A model generated the notes under the pieces. The model had not been told where the DNA came from. It ran no database searches and was given only the letters and a program-made list of their open reading frames with translations. A DNA stretch of 64,000 bases from Taiwanofungus camphoratus (lineage: Eukaryota; Basidiomycota; Agaricomycetes; Polyporales; Taiwanofungaceae). This document shows, one piece after another, positions 11,834-24,152 of the stretch. The first letter of the stretch is position 1; every line of letters begins with the position of its first letter. The stretch spans positions 1,054,001 through 1,118,000 of the forward strand of contig CP021230.1 of NCBI GenBank assembly GCA_003999685.1. The letters run 5' to 3'. The position numbers were made by a program, and so were the translations under genes.

Positions 11834-13736
11834 TCAATTCTGCATCATCTCATCGGCTTCTGACATGGCAACGTATGCGTTGAAATTATACGTGGCTGGA
11901 TGTGGTTGGAAAAGGAAACCCTTTCGCTTCGGATCACATTCGGCCACCAAGACGCCTGTTCGAAACATTTGTGCTTTCATACTGCAACCAGCAACCATGG
12001 TGCTCGATAGTTTCGTGATACCGGCGGGCACCTCCGTCGGGCTAACATGATCATCTGCACCGGTGATGTTGATCACTGCAGAAGCTTTGGCGAAAACAAC
12101 GACCCAGAACATATCGTCGGTCTGGCATAGATGATGATACATGTTTATGCCTGAGATTGGTTGGGGATACAGGTCACTCACTAGTTCCCAGTTGTCTGGC
12201 CGGGGTACTGTGTCCGGAGCATGTGCATGTTTAAGATGAGGTCGTGCCCACATAACAATCTGGTCGGTCTCGATTTTCGGATAACAGCCTTCTTTGAATG
12301 CATGGGCGAAATAACTGTTCAAGTGGAGCCAGGGCTCGTGCGGGAAGCCGTCGACCCATGCTTGAGAGTTTGGTTGGGCGCCTTTGATGGGGCCGATGTA
12401 GTGCGATTCGCCATAGTCTAGATGGTGTGTCCGTCGTGATGCTTGATGTGTGTATTAGAAGCGACTAACCATTCCATGAGATGACTTGTACGATGTCGAC
12501 GTGGTCTCGCATAGCGACGAGATGCTCCCACCGACGAACAAAAAGCCAGTCATCACCGCGATAGATCCACTGAAGAATCTTTTCATTTTGCAGCTATATG
12601 ACACAGACTCAGTTCACCTACGTTTTTATTCCATGAGTTGGGCCCATAATGCTAAAAACTTTGCTCAGGTTTTAGTAAAAAGGTACACCACAAAACTGAC
12701 CGTGAAAAACCATGGCGAGATGGCTGCCATGAATGTTCGACCGGCCAGGTGATCAATGTGTCGGCGGTCAGAATCAAGATTAGGACATTGAATCTCGTGG
12801 CGTGGAGACTGAGGTGTCAAATGGACAGGCCAACCGCCATTCCACTGCCATGGTTAACCATTCAGACAATTGGCGTGGAGAGAAATGCATGAACAAGGAA
12901 CGTCACATTGAAGCAACCATCCATTGATGATATTTTGTGATACCGAACGGGATCTATAAAAAATGAAGGCACGAAATGCACCTGTGATCCGTTAGCTACT
13001 TTTTCCAGGTAGCCCTGATCTAGCGATGACATACCGGTGCCACTTGTTCGAGAATTGACTTCACATACGCCCAGGCTTGATTCAAGCTTGCTTGATTGAA
13101 GAGGCTATTTTCACCCGCAAATGTTGAGACTAGAACCTTGCCGTCATAAAGGAGACAGTTTGGGTGTTTCGCGTAGCGCGCAACATAGTCATGTAGTAGC
13201 AACGCGTCTTGTTCACTGTTCGCTGGTATGGATCTGAGAGAAGAATATCGTTCGCATCATTGCAGTTCACGGTCGAGACTGATTTTCATACTACCCACGT
13301 CATATCGAAACTAATGAATAGCTTGAACGACGGTGCAGCTTGAAGAGCTGCTTCGTAACAATCCGCCACTCGACTCGCCTGCCAATCTTCTCGGCCGACA
13401 TTCAAAACAAAGCCGTCACTGTATATTGGACGTATCGCACAAGAATAACGAACAGTATCCGCAGTGTACTCACATGCCGTGAGAACTAGCAAGCCGAATA
13501 TCGTCGATCCAGTCTTGGAGGTGGTAAGGCTAGGGAAGCGTCATTGGCCAACACTTCAAACGATTAATCAACAAGAACCGACATGTGTGTTTCCAACCAT
13601 GAAACTGGACATTGTTTTCTGTCATCACTGGGACTTGATAATAGATTTTCAGATAGATTTTGCAAGCATATACATACTGAGCTACAACCCATTTACGTCT
13701 GACAGGGGCACTTGGCATGTTGGAGATGGCTGACAT
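11834..13736 (-). CDS. GH71 alpha-1,3-glucanase (mutanase-like)
   Basis: GH71 enzymes cut alpha-1,3-glucan of fungal walls and are used in wall remodelling or feeding on other fungi. The exons give FMVGNT, DWIDDIRLASSHG, DGFVLNVGREDW, KLFISFDMT, KVLVSTFAGENS, the block around VQVISWNDYGESHYIGP that holds the conserved acidic residues, and YFAHAFKEGCYP. The remainder matches the catalytic beta-sandwich extension down to the stop at 11834. Several small introns are needed. No secretion signal is visible at the chosen start (13736), and a Met at 13793 or 13718 is also possible. The enzyme may therefore be cytosolic, or its signal exon may lie upstream unseen. I see no carbohydrate-binding module. 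Confidence 0.88.
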
Positions 13737-14513
13737 CCTCCGGCAAACAAGTTGCTTCAAGTTCCACGCTCTGTCGGTCTTGTCAAGACTCAATGTCCTG
13801 GGTTGGGATAGGTTATGTAGTAACCGTAACCAATCACGTCTAGCTGGATCCTTTTAAAGTCTTGATCCCTTTAAAGTCTTTTAGGATTGGACAATCGGAG
13901 ATGGCAGACATTGAATTTTGTAGTCTTACCCTAGCCTCTAAATGCTGCCAGTGGCACCTGAAGGAAGGTAGTATCTACTTCAACCGGCTATGGCACACAA
14001 CCTAACGGTGATGCACCAGCGGCAATACCCGTCCTGTTTACCTTTTAAGACTCAGAGCGTTGTATGTTATACTTAATTTTCCAGCATAGGATAAGGATAC
14101 GGACCGCTATCGATATCGCCTTCCGACTTCAATACAGTATCATAAGGAATTACCGTTCATTCAGTCCGGAATTCAACCATTCTCGGGATATCTCCCGAGA
14201 GTCGCCTAGCAGCTGCAGCATACACTTCTACTTTTCTCCTTCTTCCCTGCAATTAGCAGCAAACCAGCAATAATTCGCATGAACACCGGTCTTTCCGTGA
14301 CCGCCGGCTTATACCGCAAGATAAAAAGTCACCGATTCGGTATCTCCCCAATCATAATGCGTGTTTATTGCGAATCCGCGGTCGGCAGGGGCTGTTCAAC
14401 TTGTGTTTTCAACAGGGAGAGCCCACGGGTCAAGACAGCCCACCATCGGCCACATTGTCTTATGTTTACGTATGAAGCGGCAACGAACTGCAGAACATCG
14501 TTCACGCTGTGAA
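13737..14513. other. Divergent promoter gap
   Basis: It lies between the GH71 gene and an F-box gene that point away from each other. A short direct repeat (TTTAAAGTCTT, twice near 13853-13883) is visible. An open frame from 14361 runs into the F-box gene and is probably its 5' leader. Nothing else can be supported. Confidence 0.5.
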
Positions 14514-16158
14514 ATGACTGCCTTCAGGCCTGAAAATATACCCGTTGACATCCTCCCTCTCATCTTCGAGCACTTAGTCGATCGACGAGATCTTCATAAT
14601 TGCGCCCAACTTAGCAGGTCTTTCAATCTCGCGGCCACCCCTATTCTTTATAGGACCTTAGATTCGCGCCTATTGAAGACACGACGAGAGGTACGAGACT
14701 TACTTGGAGTGGTCATCAGTTCTGTCCATAAAAGTATTTTCCAGAGGCCTGTGGTTCTCCATCCATCCAGAACATTACTGCAAAAGCCACAGTACGCAAA
14801 ATATGTTCGACGACTTAGAGAGACAAGTTCGTGTTGATTCCCATTATTGGTGTAGCTCGAAGTTAACAAGTTCAATTAGGTGCAGTAGCTCTAACCATGT
14901 CCGGGCTCATACCTGGCTGTTATGAGGCCCTACGAATGTGTAATAACCTGGAACATTTCAGCTGGAGCGACGACAGCGCAGAAGCGACAAACAATGATCA
15001 AGTTCTTTTAGAGTACCTAAACATATTACAGGATATGAATATCAAAGAACTAGTTATTCGCACTTACCTCGGCTTGAGCGAAGAGGTATGGTCGAAGCTT
15101 ATCGAGTTCAGAGGCCTCCGCATAGTCGCGATCTGGACCATGGAGGGCCAGCCCCGAATCTTGCAGGGCTGGTCGGAGAGGCTGGGGCCTAGCCTTACGC
15201 AACTCGAATTAGGCGTGGGTAATTATTTTATGTAACTGCACTGCAAGTTCTGATCACATCGCAGCGTTGTGCGGGCGTTCCTGCTTCTATCCTTGTTTCG
15301 GTCATTTCGCATTTGCCACTGCTAAAGGCATTGCGACTGAAGGGCGCCCCGACGAGCGCTATTCTGGAAATCCTAACGTATCTGCCTAACCTAGTATTCC
15401 TCGACACGGAGTACTTTGGATCGGGAATCACACGATACGTCGATGTGCCCGTTGCATCCCTGCGAGAGTTGACGGTGCGCACCAGCTCGGTGGATGTGCA
15501 GGGCCCACAACAGTTATGGACGTGGATTCGGCAATTGCTGCCACGACCCTCTCTAGAATCATTTACGTTGAACGCCTTTTCGACTCAGGGTGATGCAGTC
15601 ATGCCGCGCAGCTTCCTCCTCGATCTAGCCCTGACACACAAGGACACCCTTAAACACTTCAATGTCGACTCGGCGCAGTTGACTCTCGAGGATGTCCAAT
15701 TACTTTGCACAAAGTTTCCAGCACTCGAAACGCTTTCCTGTTCGGTTGCATTATGCCAGGGACCAGTATGTCGTCAAAGTCACTTCCAAAGAGCAGCAGC
15801 GAGCCCTCATATTGCTTTACATAGGACCATGTCGCAGAGGCTATTGCAAACGGTCACAATCTCCGGCGGCTGCGGTTACATTCTAGCTGGGTACCCTCTC
15901 GGTTTGGACCAGAACAAGTTCCTGCGCCGTTTACACCAGAACACGCGAGAAAAATGATGTTACGTGATGACTCACGATTGAGGGTCGTTGGGCTTGGACG
16001 AGTGTTATACACGGTCAGATACGACTTACGTGCTCGGAAAGACGACGATCTCGCTGACTGCTTGATACCGCTAGGGCCAATGGGTGCAAACCAGATTAGA
16101 CGATGGCAGCAAGACTCTGGAGTTCGAAGTTATACGCGACTTTGCGCATGACTTGTAG
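14514..16158 (+). CDS. F-box protein with leucine-rich repeats
   Basis: F-box proteins recruit substrates to SCF ubiquitin ligases. The N-terminus holds an F-box-like stretch, NIPVDILPLIFEHLVD, then LHNCAQLSRSFNLAATPILY. Five or six exons follow with LRR-like strands such as LTQLELGVG, HLPLLKALRLKGAPTS, YLPNLVFLDTEYFG and DTLKHFNVDSAQLTLEDVQLL. The last intron joins GRVLYT to WVQTRLDDGSKTLEFEV and stop TAG at 16156-16158. The ATG at 14514 is preferred because it directly precedes the F-box; an in-frame Met lies 40 bp upstream. The substrate cannot be predicted. Such genes are numerous and fast-evolving in agaricomycetes. Confidence 0.8.
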
Positions 16159-16365
16159 GTGAAGATATTTGGAACTTCGGTCTGGTGCCGTAAGGCGTGA
16201 CACATCCTATCCCACTAAGCCGTAGTATATCCTTGAGAGGTGATATACACTCACGCATCCGTGGGGATACATAAGTCCATGAGCTGCTTGTCGTACTTGA
16301 AGCGCGGATGCAGTAGTGATGGAAAGAAAAGGCTCCGGTTCATCACACGGGTCGTGTGCTCAGAA

Positions 16366-17052
16366 CTATACACCCCTTCCTCGGCCTCTCCCTCCCCGTA
16401 CAGGTCCTCCACGTGCTGCACCGCGTCCTGTATAAACAAGGTTCAGCTAATGATGCAAGAGAACGTCGATAACCATCTCACCTCTTTGTGGAGCACCTCG
16501 GCCTAGCAAAGAGATATCAGCAATGAGCTGATTGCTGTTGAAGAAAAGAGTAGCCTTGCAGGCCACGCACCTCTACTGCCTGCGCCACTGACATGAGCTC
16601 CTCTGGCACCTCTCCCGGCCTCTCTTGCCCTAGTTTGTTCTTCTTTCACTGCGTCTAGTAGGGTATCGGGCACTCGAAGGTATTTGATCTGCCATATATA
16701 CAGCGTCAAAATGAAAAGCAGAAAAAGTCGTCACGTACGGTGCTTCCTCGAATATAGCACTCCTTCAGTTTCCAAAATCTGTCGCCATCCGCGTTGGTCT
16801 GGTACACTTCTCTCAGGGTGATGTTCATAAAATTATCGCAGTTGACTAGATGTCCATTGAAAGTTTCTCCGTTTTTCAACTCAACTAACTGCGCGAGCGA
16901 GCAGTCTTCGAGGTTGAGTTATAGGCCGATAGAGCTACCAATCGAGTGAGGGCTCACCATTGGTTTATTCTGGGCAGCATTCAGTAATGATAGAGGCAAC
17001 TGTATGCAGTGCGTTAGCTTGACACTGTCATGTTCAGAATTGCCAGTACCAT
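16366..17052 (-). CDS. LSM4: U6 snRNA-associated Sm-like protein LSM4
   Basis: LSm4 is part of the LSm2-8 ring on U6 snRNA and the LSm1-7 ring in mRNA decay. The Sm fold reads [45 protein letters not shown] and the Sm2 part [19 protein letters not shown] long Arg-Gly tail follows, spliced from three small exons ([26 protein letters not shown], stop at 16366), as expected for fungal LSm4. The first exon seems to be only the start codon: ATG at 17052-17050 is directly followed by GTACTGG, and a 50-nt intron ends CATACAG before TTGCCT. No other start gives the normal MLPLSLL N-terminus. Confidence 0.92.
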
Positions 17053-17616
17053 ATTTCGCACAGCTTGCTGCTTTTGCCGTGAACGCTTGAGCAGAGATGA
17101 GCGTGAGCTGCAGTGCCTCAGCTTTCTGAGTTTTCAGCCACAGAAGCCTCCTTCGCCACTTTGAGTCTGTCTTATCGTAGACTACGACATAGAGTCTCAA
17201 TAATGGCAATATCAACCTCATGAAGGTATATGTGTCCAGCTAGGGCGATGTACCTAATTCGAACGGTGGTGGAAGTGGGATGGCTCTGTAGGGGTTTTAT
17301 TTGAAGGTTTTCAGCCCTACAGTATCGTTCTATCCGATAAATATTCGTGTCTAATACCGCAGTGCGTGAGGTCCAGGGACTCAGAACGAGGTAGTCCTGG
17401 ATGCTGAGCAGTCAACGAATGAAATTATTTTGAGAGTTTCTTGATCAAGTTCCTCGTCAGTTGCTAGCGTCAGGGACGTTTCTCGGTCCCAGCGCAGCAA
17501 TGTTCGCAGTCGTTCCACATGCCCATATATTACTGATGGCGCTGAAGATCACTTGTGTGTCTTGATCATTTATATCGACAGGGACGGAAGACCGTGTAGC
17601 ATCCAGCAGTTCTGTC
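17053..17616. other. Divergent promoter gap
   Basis: It separates LSM4 from the first DUF4097-like gene. Open frames here are antisense or lack family features. I see no other element. Confidence 0.5.
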
Positions 17617-19324
17617 ATGATCTTGCCTGACGACACCCCAGACTCCCCAGCCAAAAGCCAACAGGCTAATGCTGAAGCTACCCTGAACGATGCAGGCAGC
17701 CCCGAGAGCGGGCCTCCACCTCCAGCGTACAACTCTTATCAGCAAGGCCTTCAGATTTATCCCAGTGTCATCCCTGGTGATTCGGCATATGTTGCGCCTG
17801 CAGATGTTGAAGTGAGGATAGAACCAGCACCTCGCAGGTTTTTCAAAGCGCTCGCGATAGCAGTTCTCATATGGCTCCTCTTTGGAATGTTCGCTCGGAG
17901 CGCTATCGAACTAGCGTCGTGGAAGTCGCGGCGGGGAAGGGTAAGCTCGACATTGCTTGATCTCCTTAACCTCCGTTTGAGACTGGCATGTCTTCAGTGG
18001 ATTAGTATTGATCCTGTTGACCAGATCGTCGATGGCGAATTTGGATGGCCGAGAGAAAGTGATGGCACCATTGTACGATGTGTAAATGGACACACAGACT
18101 GGCAAAGGGACGGAGCCCTTCCGAAGACCTCGTTTGAGTTGCCGCTCTCTGCAGATGTGCTATATCTGTTCTCTCGCGGGGCATTGTCCAAAGGACATAT
18201 CTCTTTTATTGAAGATGCGGACTGGACACAGACTGACACTGTCAAAGTGGACGTCGCTATCGAGTATGCAAGTCGAGAGACTCTTGCAGTCGCAAGCGCG
18301 TGCCTGCTGGAGCGGAAAGAAGGCCATAAAGGCATTGGTCTACTTGTAGGATCGATCCACTCTTAATCATGTTGCTTGTATATTGACATTGTGTCGCAGA
18401 CGCCTGAAAGATGGTTAGATGCACCATTTGATTTGTTCGAATTCGATGTGACTGTACGGTTGCCTGTATCGCCGGACTTGTCAGTCCTCCAAATCGCAGC
18501 CTTTGAAACCCACCTGCCGTCGTTTGAACACTCAATTGGCGATTTGCATAATGAGATCACATTCAGATCGTTGTCCCTCACCTCCGCCAACTCGAAAATT
18601 CGTGTCCAAGTATGTCCGCCTTTCTACATCTGCTTTCTATTGACTTATACTCTACCCACAAGTCAGTAGATGTGGACGCTGCGACTATCAAGACAACAAA
18701 CGGGCGCATAGAAGGGACTTTTCATGCCTCGAAATCGCTCTCCTTGATCACGTCAAATGGGCCTATCAGAGCTAATGTTAGCTTATATCACGACAATGCG
18801 ACAGACGCGGACGTTGATCTAACTATGAAGACGTCGAATGGGTAAGCTTTTCACCGTCACTCGGCTACAGATCCACTATGTCGAGGCACATTCTGATATC
18901 ACACTTCAGCCCAATTGTGTCTAATGTCGACCTCGTATCAACCGCCCCTTCGTCGACTGGTGGGGCATTCGCTGTTTCGGCAAAGACTAGCAACAGCTAC
19001 CTTGGCATTGACTTTCCCGAGGCCGCCCTCGAGGCACATCTCACTGTCGATGCAAGGACGACCAATGCGCCGGCGACAGTCTCGCTGAATCGGGCTTACG
19101 AAGGTGCTTTCGACCTTCGCTCGTCTAACGTGGATCCTGTGTTAGAGTTCAATGGGTATGCCGAAGACCCGTCTGGTCAAGGGCGCAAGAGAGCGATGTT
19201 TTTGGAACGGTCTGATAGGTACATTGCAGGATATGTCGCTTGGGGTTCAGCGGTCAAACGTGATGGTGCAAGCAGCGTCTCGGTGAAGTCCACAAATTCA
19301 CCTGCCGCACTTGATTTGTTGTAA
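17617..19324 (+). CDS. DUF4097-like repeat membrane protein, array copy 1
   Basis: First of four tandem paralogues. The N-terminal ~70 residues are polar and Pro-rich (GPPPPAYNSY), like a cytosolic tail. They are followed by one membrane span, FFKALAIAVLIWLLFGMF. The rest should face outside or a lumen. It has a first domain with FELPLSADVLYLFSRG and CLLERKEGHKGIGLL, a second with LPSFEHSIGDLHNEITF, and then DUF4097-like repeats rich in Thr-Ser-Asn (IKTTNGRIEGTFHASKSL, SLITSNGPIRANVSL, MKTSNG). Such repeats usually form a beta-helix. Exon 1 is 17617-17940 and exon 2 is 17998-18345. Introns follow GIGLL, KIRVQ and KTSNG, as in the other copies. Function is unknown; a surface or adhesin-like role is only a guess. 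Confidence 0.8.
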
Positions 19325-19793
19325 TGTATAACTAGTGCGTCAATCAATGCGGTTGGTATTGTCCTATTTCTGACATCACCCATACGCGATGTTCAGATGT
19401 ATTTGCATCACTGTATTAAGTCAATTGCAAAATAGTTCACTCGCACGTCGTTTGATACCAGACGTTCCATTCACGTTCTTGTGGTCAATGAAGGCACTGC
19501 GAAGGGTGGAAATTGACACTGTTTATGCAAGTTAATTCGTTGTGCGCAGCGAGTTTCATTCTGAGCTATTTGCACACTTCTATGTTCTCCATACTTTATA
19601 CGAGTAACGAAGGCGCGTCGAATTATCACCGTCTTTCTCTCACTATAGATCAAGGTATGGTACCTTGCAGAACTGTCTGAATCGTTGCATGTCACCCATC
19701 ACTGCGAGCAAGCGTCTGAAGTGGTCAATATGTCCGTCAATCATTGATCCCGCATGGTTCTATATCAAGTCACGAATGGCGTGGTGGGTCACC
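19325..19793. other. Convergent 3' gap
   Basis: This gap lies between array copy 1 and the next minus-strand gene. No coding or RNA feature is supported. Confidence 0.5.
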
Positions 19794-20700
19794 TCAATTT
19801 TTCGTAGCAGCCGGTCCATTTTTCCACTTTTCCTCTGCTCTAACCCTTTTCCCCCTTTCCTCGCCGTACCAAGAAGTGAAGATCTCGTCCCTGACCTTCC
19901 ACAACGGCAATTTTTGTCCATTGATAGTTGCGTTATTGAGGCCAAACCAGAAATGTCCCTTGATGTCGTTGGCACGCAGGGTCAACTCTGTCTCGTTTTG
20001 ACCCTTATCCAGGATGCAGTCTCGCATAGGGAGGACCTTGCCTTGGGTCCGGAAATGGTGTACACACTGTATCACCAGGCGACGTTCGTCTGATTTTCCC
20101 CTTCCTGGCTTCGCAATCGAGGAAGCACTCTGCGCGGTTTTTGTCGGAGCCGGAACACTGGTGGAACCAGACGCAGGGGGGAGGATGTATAATCTGCGCA
20201 CGATGCGCGACCGACTTCCGAGTAGCACACCCGCGAGGGCGAGTCCCAGGAACAGCTGCCCAAATGCAAATGGACCACGCTGCCACCACGGGCGCAGAAC
20301 ATACTGACCGGTGGACTGCGAAGCACTTCGTTCGGGTGCCTTCCCATTTGTGAGCTCCGACGGCTGCGCACTGGAGTTATCGATGGGCGTTTCTTCCCAG
20401 TGTGTCCAATGGTTCCAGACTAGTTCACACGACGCAGCACTTCAACACCGTGTCAGAAGCTTCAATTTCTGATGAGTGGAGGATACCAACGTTACGACAA
20501 GGTCTGCGCCTACCAGTATGTAGGTCCACCGTGTCCACCAGGGAGGCCTGCAATCATATAGCGGCTTCAAAGATTCCAATGAGTCCACCCCTTGCGAGTG
20601 GAGAGAACTGGACGACGTGCGACTCCATGAGGGCCAACGAGGAAACTTTGAGAACCGGAGTAGTTTCTGCATTTTTGAATGTGTGATTCCACGAGGCCAT
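19794..20700 (-). CDS. Predicted membrane protein, unrecognised
   Basis: The start MASWNHTFKNAE at 20700 opens a frame whose product has a likely membrane segment, WWTRWTYILVGADLVVTL. A second span follows STGQYVLRPWWQRG (FAFGQLFLGLALAGVLLG). The C-terminal soluble domain includes VRRLYILPP, LRANDIKGHFWFGLNN, WKVRDEIFTSWYGEERGK and ends at 19794. The layout, two spans followed by a small soluble domain, recalls TMEM223-like mitochondrial proteins, but the similarity is too weak to name it. Splicing between about 20420 and 20600 could not be settled because more than one frame is open there. It sits antisense between two members of the tandem array. Confidence 0.55.
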
Positions 20701-21158
20701 GACCTTTGATCGACGCTTGTTGGTATTGGGTATTACGTAAGGTTAGGCCTGATTATTTACCACTGTATTGATTTTTCTCGATTTGGCTTTCAACGCCTGC
20801 GGGTTATGGTAAGTATGCACCGCGCGAATTGTGCAACATTTTGACGGCTCAGCACAGACTTTGAATGCTTGCGCTTAGAACGCACGGCCAACGGGGAAGT
20901 AATTGCAGGCTGATCGCAGCCGCGACTGCGGATCAGATGACCGCTGTGCGACTCGGATAGCGCCCAGCACCTAAAAGCGCCGTCCTCGGCTTAGTGCAAG
21001 TAATCAAGACCGCAGTACATATACCGCAGTACGCAGCGGGTTGCGCATGGGCTTGAATCCTATCTAGTAAGGGCCAGACTTCAAAATCATTGGGTAGGCA
21101 CCGGCTGCGGTCGTCTATATAACACGGCGTGGCAATTGTTGTTGGACTTCGCTCCCAT
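20701..21158. other. Divergent promoter gap
   Basis: This gap of about 460 bp precedes array copy 2. It is GC-mixed, with no supported gene or repeat. Confidence 0.5.
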
Positions 21159-22780
21159 ATGGCTCCTTCAGCTCAGAACAACAAGCAGGTGGCCTCGGAT
21201 TCTGAGGTAGATGTCGAGAAAGGACGATCATCCCAGCTTCTGACGCCATATCCGGACTATCAGGCTACTTATCGCATTGAGACGCTGGCCGCTGCGGGCT
21301 CGCAGAGAAGGAGAAAAGCAAGGTTTCTGCATGCCTTTGGATTCTCCGTCTTCTTAGTGTTGTTCTTGCATTTTACTGCCAAGGATATTTCTCGTTTCGT
21401 TCGTACAGTAAGTACGGCCTGTTTCGCCCTCGGACAACAGCTCACGCACGCGCTAGTTTGGCAGCCGAGGAAGGGACATCGCAACGATGCCATGGACAGA
21501 TGATCCCGATGCATGTGTTCGCACGGCAGACTGGATTTTTGACGTTGACACAACTGCCTTTCCGCACCACTTCCACCATGCTGCCGAGGCTGCTTTCCAC
21601 CTGCCTGTCTCCTCTGATCTGCTCTATTTGGTTTCCCGTGGGACCGCTAGTCTCGCTCATGGATCCGTCGAGATCATCGACTCGGGGGAACCAACGTCAG
21701 ATGTAGTGGAAGTCGATGTCAAGGCATTCTACAACGACATTCATGATTTGCAGCAGCTGGTCAAAGTTTGTCTGCTGCAGCCCGAGGAAGGGAACAACGG
21801 CGTGGGGATCTTTGTGAGTGCAACAATGAATTGTGTATGGTCTTGTCTCAAATGAGTTCGCAGGCTCCGATGCACTTGGATTATCCGCAACACCATCAGA
21901 TACAGTTTCAACTCACAGTGCGACTGCCGCGTCCTTCAGATCACTCTCTTCTGTCCATCAAGAAATTCGAGACGTACCTTCCTTTCTTTAGGCATCAAGT
22001 TGGTGACCTGAAGGATTCTGTACTCTTCGACTCCATCTCCTTAAAGAGCTCAAACATGCCTATGAGCGTTGATGTATGTCACAATCATCATCTTGAGGCT
22101 TGTCTCACCAGCTACTTTGTTAGTCACTCGCAGCGCACCGTGGGGAGCTATACACGTCAAATGCGCCAATCGAAGGATCATTCAATTCCTCGACTATGCT
22201 TGATCTGCGCACATCGAATTCTCCCATCAAAGCCGGTATCGGCTTACTTAACGGTGATGATGGTAGCTTCACCAGGGTGAACATGAAGACCTCCAACGGG
22301 TACACATTCTTTGATAATTACTGATATGCAACAACTGAGGTTGTTTGTTATGTCCGCTGCAGGCCTATCGCTACAAACATCAGTCTCTACTCTACTTCTG
22401 AGGCTGTCACCGGCGGTGCATTCGGTGTCGACATAGCCACCTCCAACAGCCCGCTCTACATCGGGTACTTGGAGGCTCCCTTGGACCATATCCTTCAAAT
22501 GACAGCGCGCACATCGAACTCGCCTGTGCGCACGACGTTACACAATACATATGAAGGCTCGTTCCAGCTGGTGTCATCGCCTTTCTTCCGTCCAACAGTT
22601 CACAGCAACCCGGGGACGGAGGATCCTGCACACCATGGTCGTCATAGGAGTGTCGAGACTAACTCGATTGGAAAGGCTGAGGTCAGGGGCGTCACCAGAT
22701 GGGTTCCGTCCGAGCGGCAGAAAGAGTTGGGCTGGGTGAACATTTCGACATCCAACCTTGGCGTGGATCTCATCCTTTAA
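21159..22780 (+). CDS. DUF4097-like repeat membrane protein, array copy 2
   Basis: This is a paralogue of copy 1. The N-terminal tail (MAPSAQNNKQVASDSEVDVE) is charged and precedes a membrane span, AFGFSVFLVLFLHF. The outer part repeats the array pattern: FHLPVSSDLLYLVSRG, CLLQPEEGNNGVGIF, FRHQVGDLKDSVLFDSISL, TSNAPIEGSF, DLRTSNSPIKAGIGL, MKTSNG and ISLYSTSEAVTGGAFGV. The tail contains PTVHSNPGTEDPAHHGRHR and ends VNISTSNLGVDLIL. Introns follow RFVRT, GVGIF, MSVDV and KTSNG. The C-terminal block with NPGTEDPA..GRHR is shared by copies 2-4 and is present in a different form in copy 1 (YAEDPSGQGRKR). It looks intact. Confidence 0.8.
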
Positions 22781-24152
22781 AGCTAGGATAAGTATGTACA
22801 AATTTCATCATTCTATTGCGTTGGCTGTCCCTGTGAAAATCCCATACTCTATGTATACTGAGGTTTATATAACTGAGTTTTGTGTCTAATGATAACAACG
22901 AGCTCCGTGTGGTCACTGGTAGATATGGTCTTCAGGTTTGCTTCAGCTGGATTGGGTACTAGTATTCTTTACCGCTACTGCCATACATTTCTGCCATGAG
23001 CGACGATGCGCGTGCCAGGGAATCTTTGACCAAGAACGGAAATGTTGAAAAGGGATGATGCGATGGTTCCTTTGAAGTGGTGACTAGTGTCCTAGACTGC
23101 TTGGCTGTTCTGTCTCCTCTTCTGTCCAATGATCCACAGCGACTCGACGCACTCGAGCACGGATCGTTGCGTGTAATATGCAGAGCTTAAGCAGATGGGA
23201 CAGTATCGGCGGAGCATACTACATCGCCTCTATCTGATCTTCGTGCGGGTTGCGGATAGTCTCCTTGTGACATGTGTACTGAACGCATCGGAATTTGTCC
23301 ATTACAAAACAAAAACATCCCTCGACATATTGGATAGGTACTTTTTGGAAGTTTTGGGCAGCTACCACAAGGAACTTACCAAACTTGATTTGGTGTCCTA
23401 CTAGGTCCATGACAAATTCGTAACCGGAGTTCTCGTTTCGCTCAATGAAGAATGACTGATCGCATTAATCGTTTGTAGTCATTCTGACGATTCACACGCA
23501 AACATAACATGATTCAAACACAGAGCGTGTCTTGCCGTTCCAGGGTATACACCCTCATTGATCTCACGTCGTTTCTTCGGTGCGCTGCCGAGAACTACTC
23601 GGCTGCAATGCGTACTGACACGGCGGCTAGACCGCATCACATAGCATACCAAGCAATGTCTCAGATACTTTCGAGATTTAAGCGACTGTAAAGAACAAAT
23701 TGAAACCACGCCATGACCTGCCTAGGCCTTTAGGACCGCATTGGGGCCGCATACTGGAATGGATAAGGGTGTATTATTGAATTATGAACTAACCACCTTC
23801 TGCCGGCACAAAGGGCCAAGCCCGCGTTCTTGTACGTAATACGGTCTAAAATCTATGTTTATCACTTCAAAGAATTTTAGGGAAGGTGCATACAACCCTT
23901 GGTGGTAGATGTACACAATAAGCAATCTGCGCTTCTAGATACTCCTTGGGACCGATAGCAGTTCGCGCGGGTCGTGATCCGTTGCTTCACTCTCCATTCA
24001 AAAAGGACCTCCGCCAACTTGTTGATATTGCCACCACACCTCTGTGGTCTTTCGAGAAATTTCATCATTTCCGTCGAGCAGTATGTGTTGACACTTCATC
24101 CTGTGTTTAGTATCACTAATCCTAATGATGCGCTGTTTGGGATGGTAGGGCC
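22781..24152. other. Gap between array copies 2 and 3 with orphan exon-like pieces
   Basis: On the minus strand at about 23165-23460, two exon-like pieces join across a canonical intron (GTAAGT..CAG). The join gives SFFIERNENSGYEFVMDLVG then HQIKFVHMSQGDYPQPARR and a stop near 23174. Possible upstream exon material lies at 23510-23700. I do not recognise the protein, and the whole gene could not be assembled. On the + strand, 23970-24150 is where copy 3 should carry its membrane-anchor exon, but I see no convincing span there. Confidence 0.35.

Noticed and set aside
20014-20307. Plus-strand open frame over the membrane-protein gene
   Set aside because: The minus strand encodes a clear membrane span and soluble domain in the same place.
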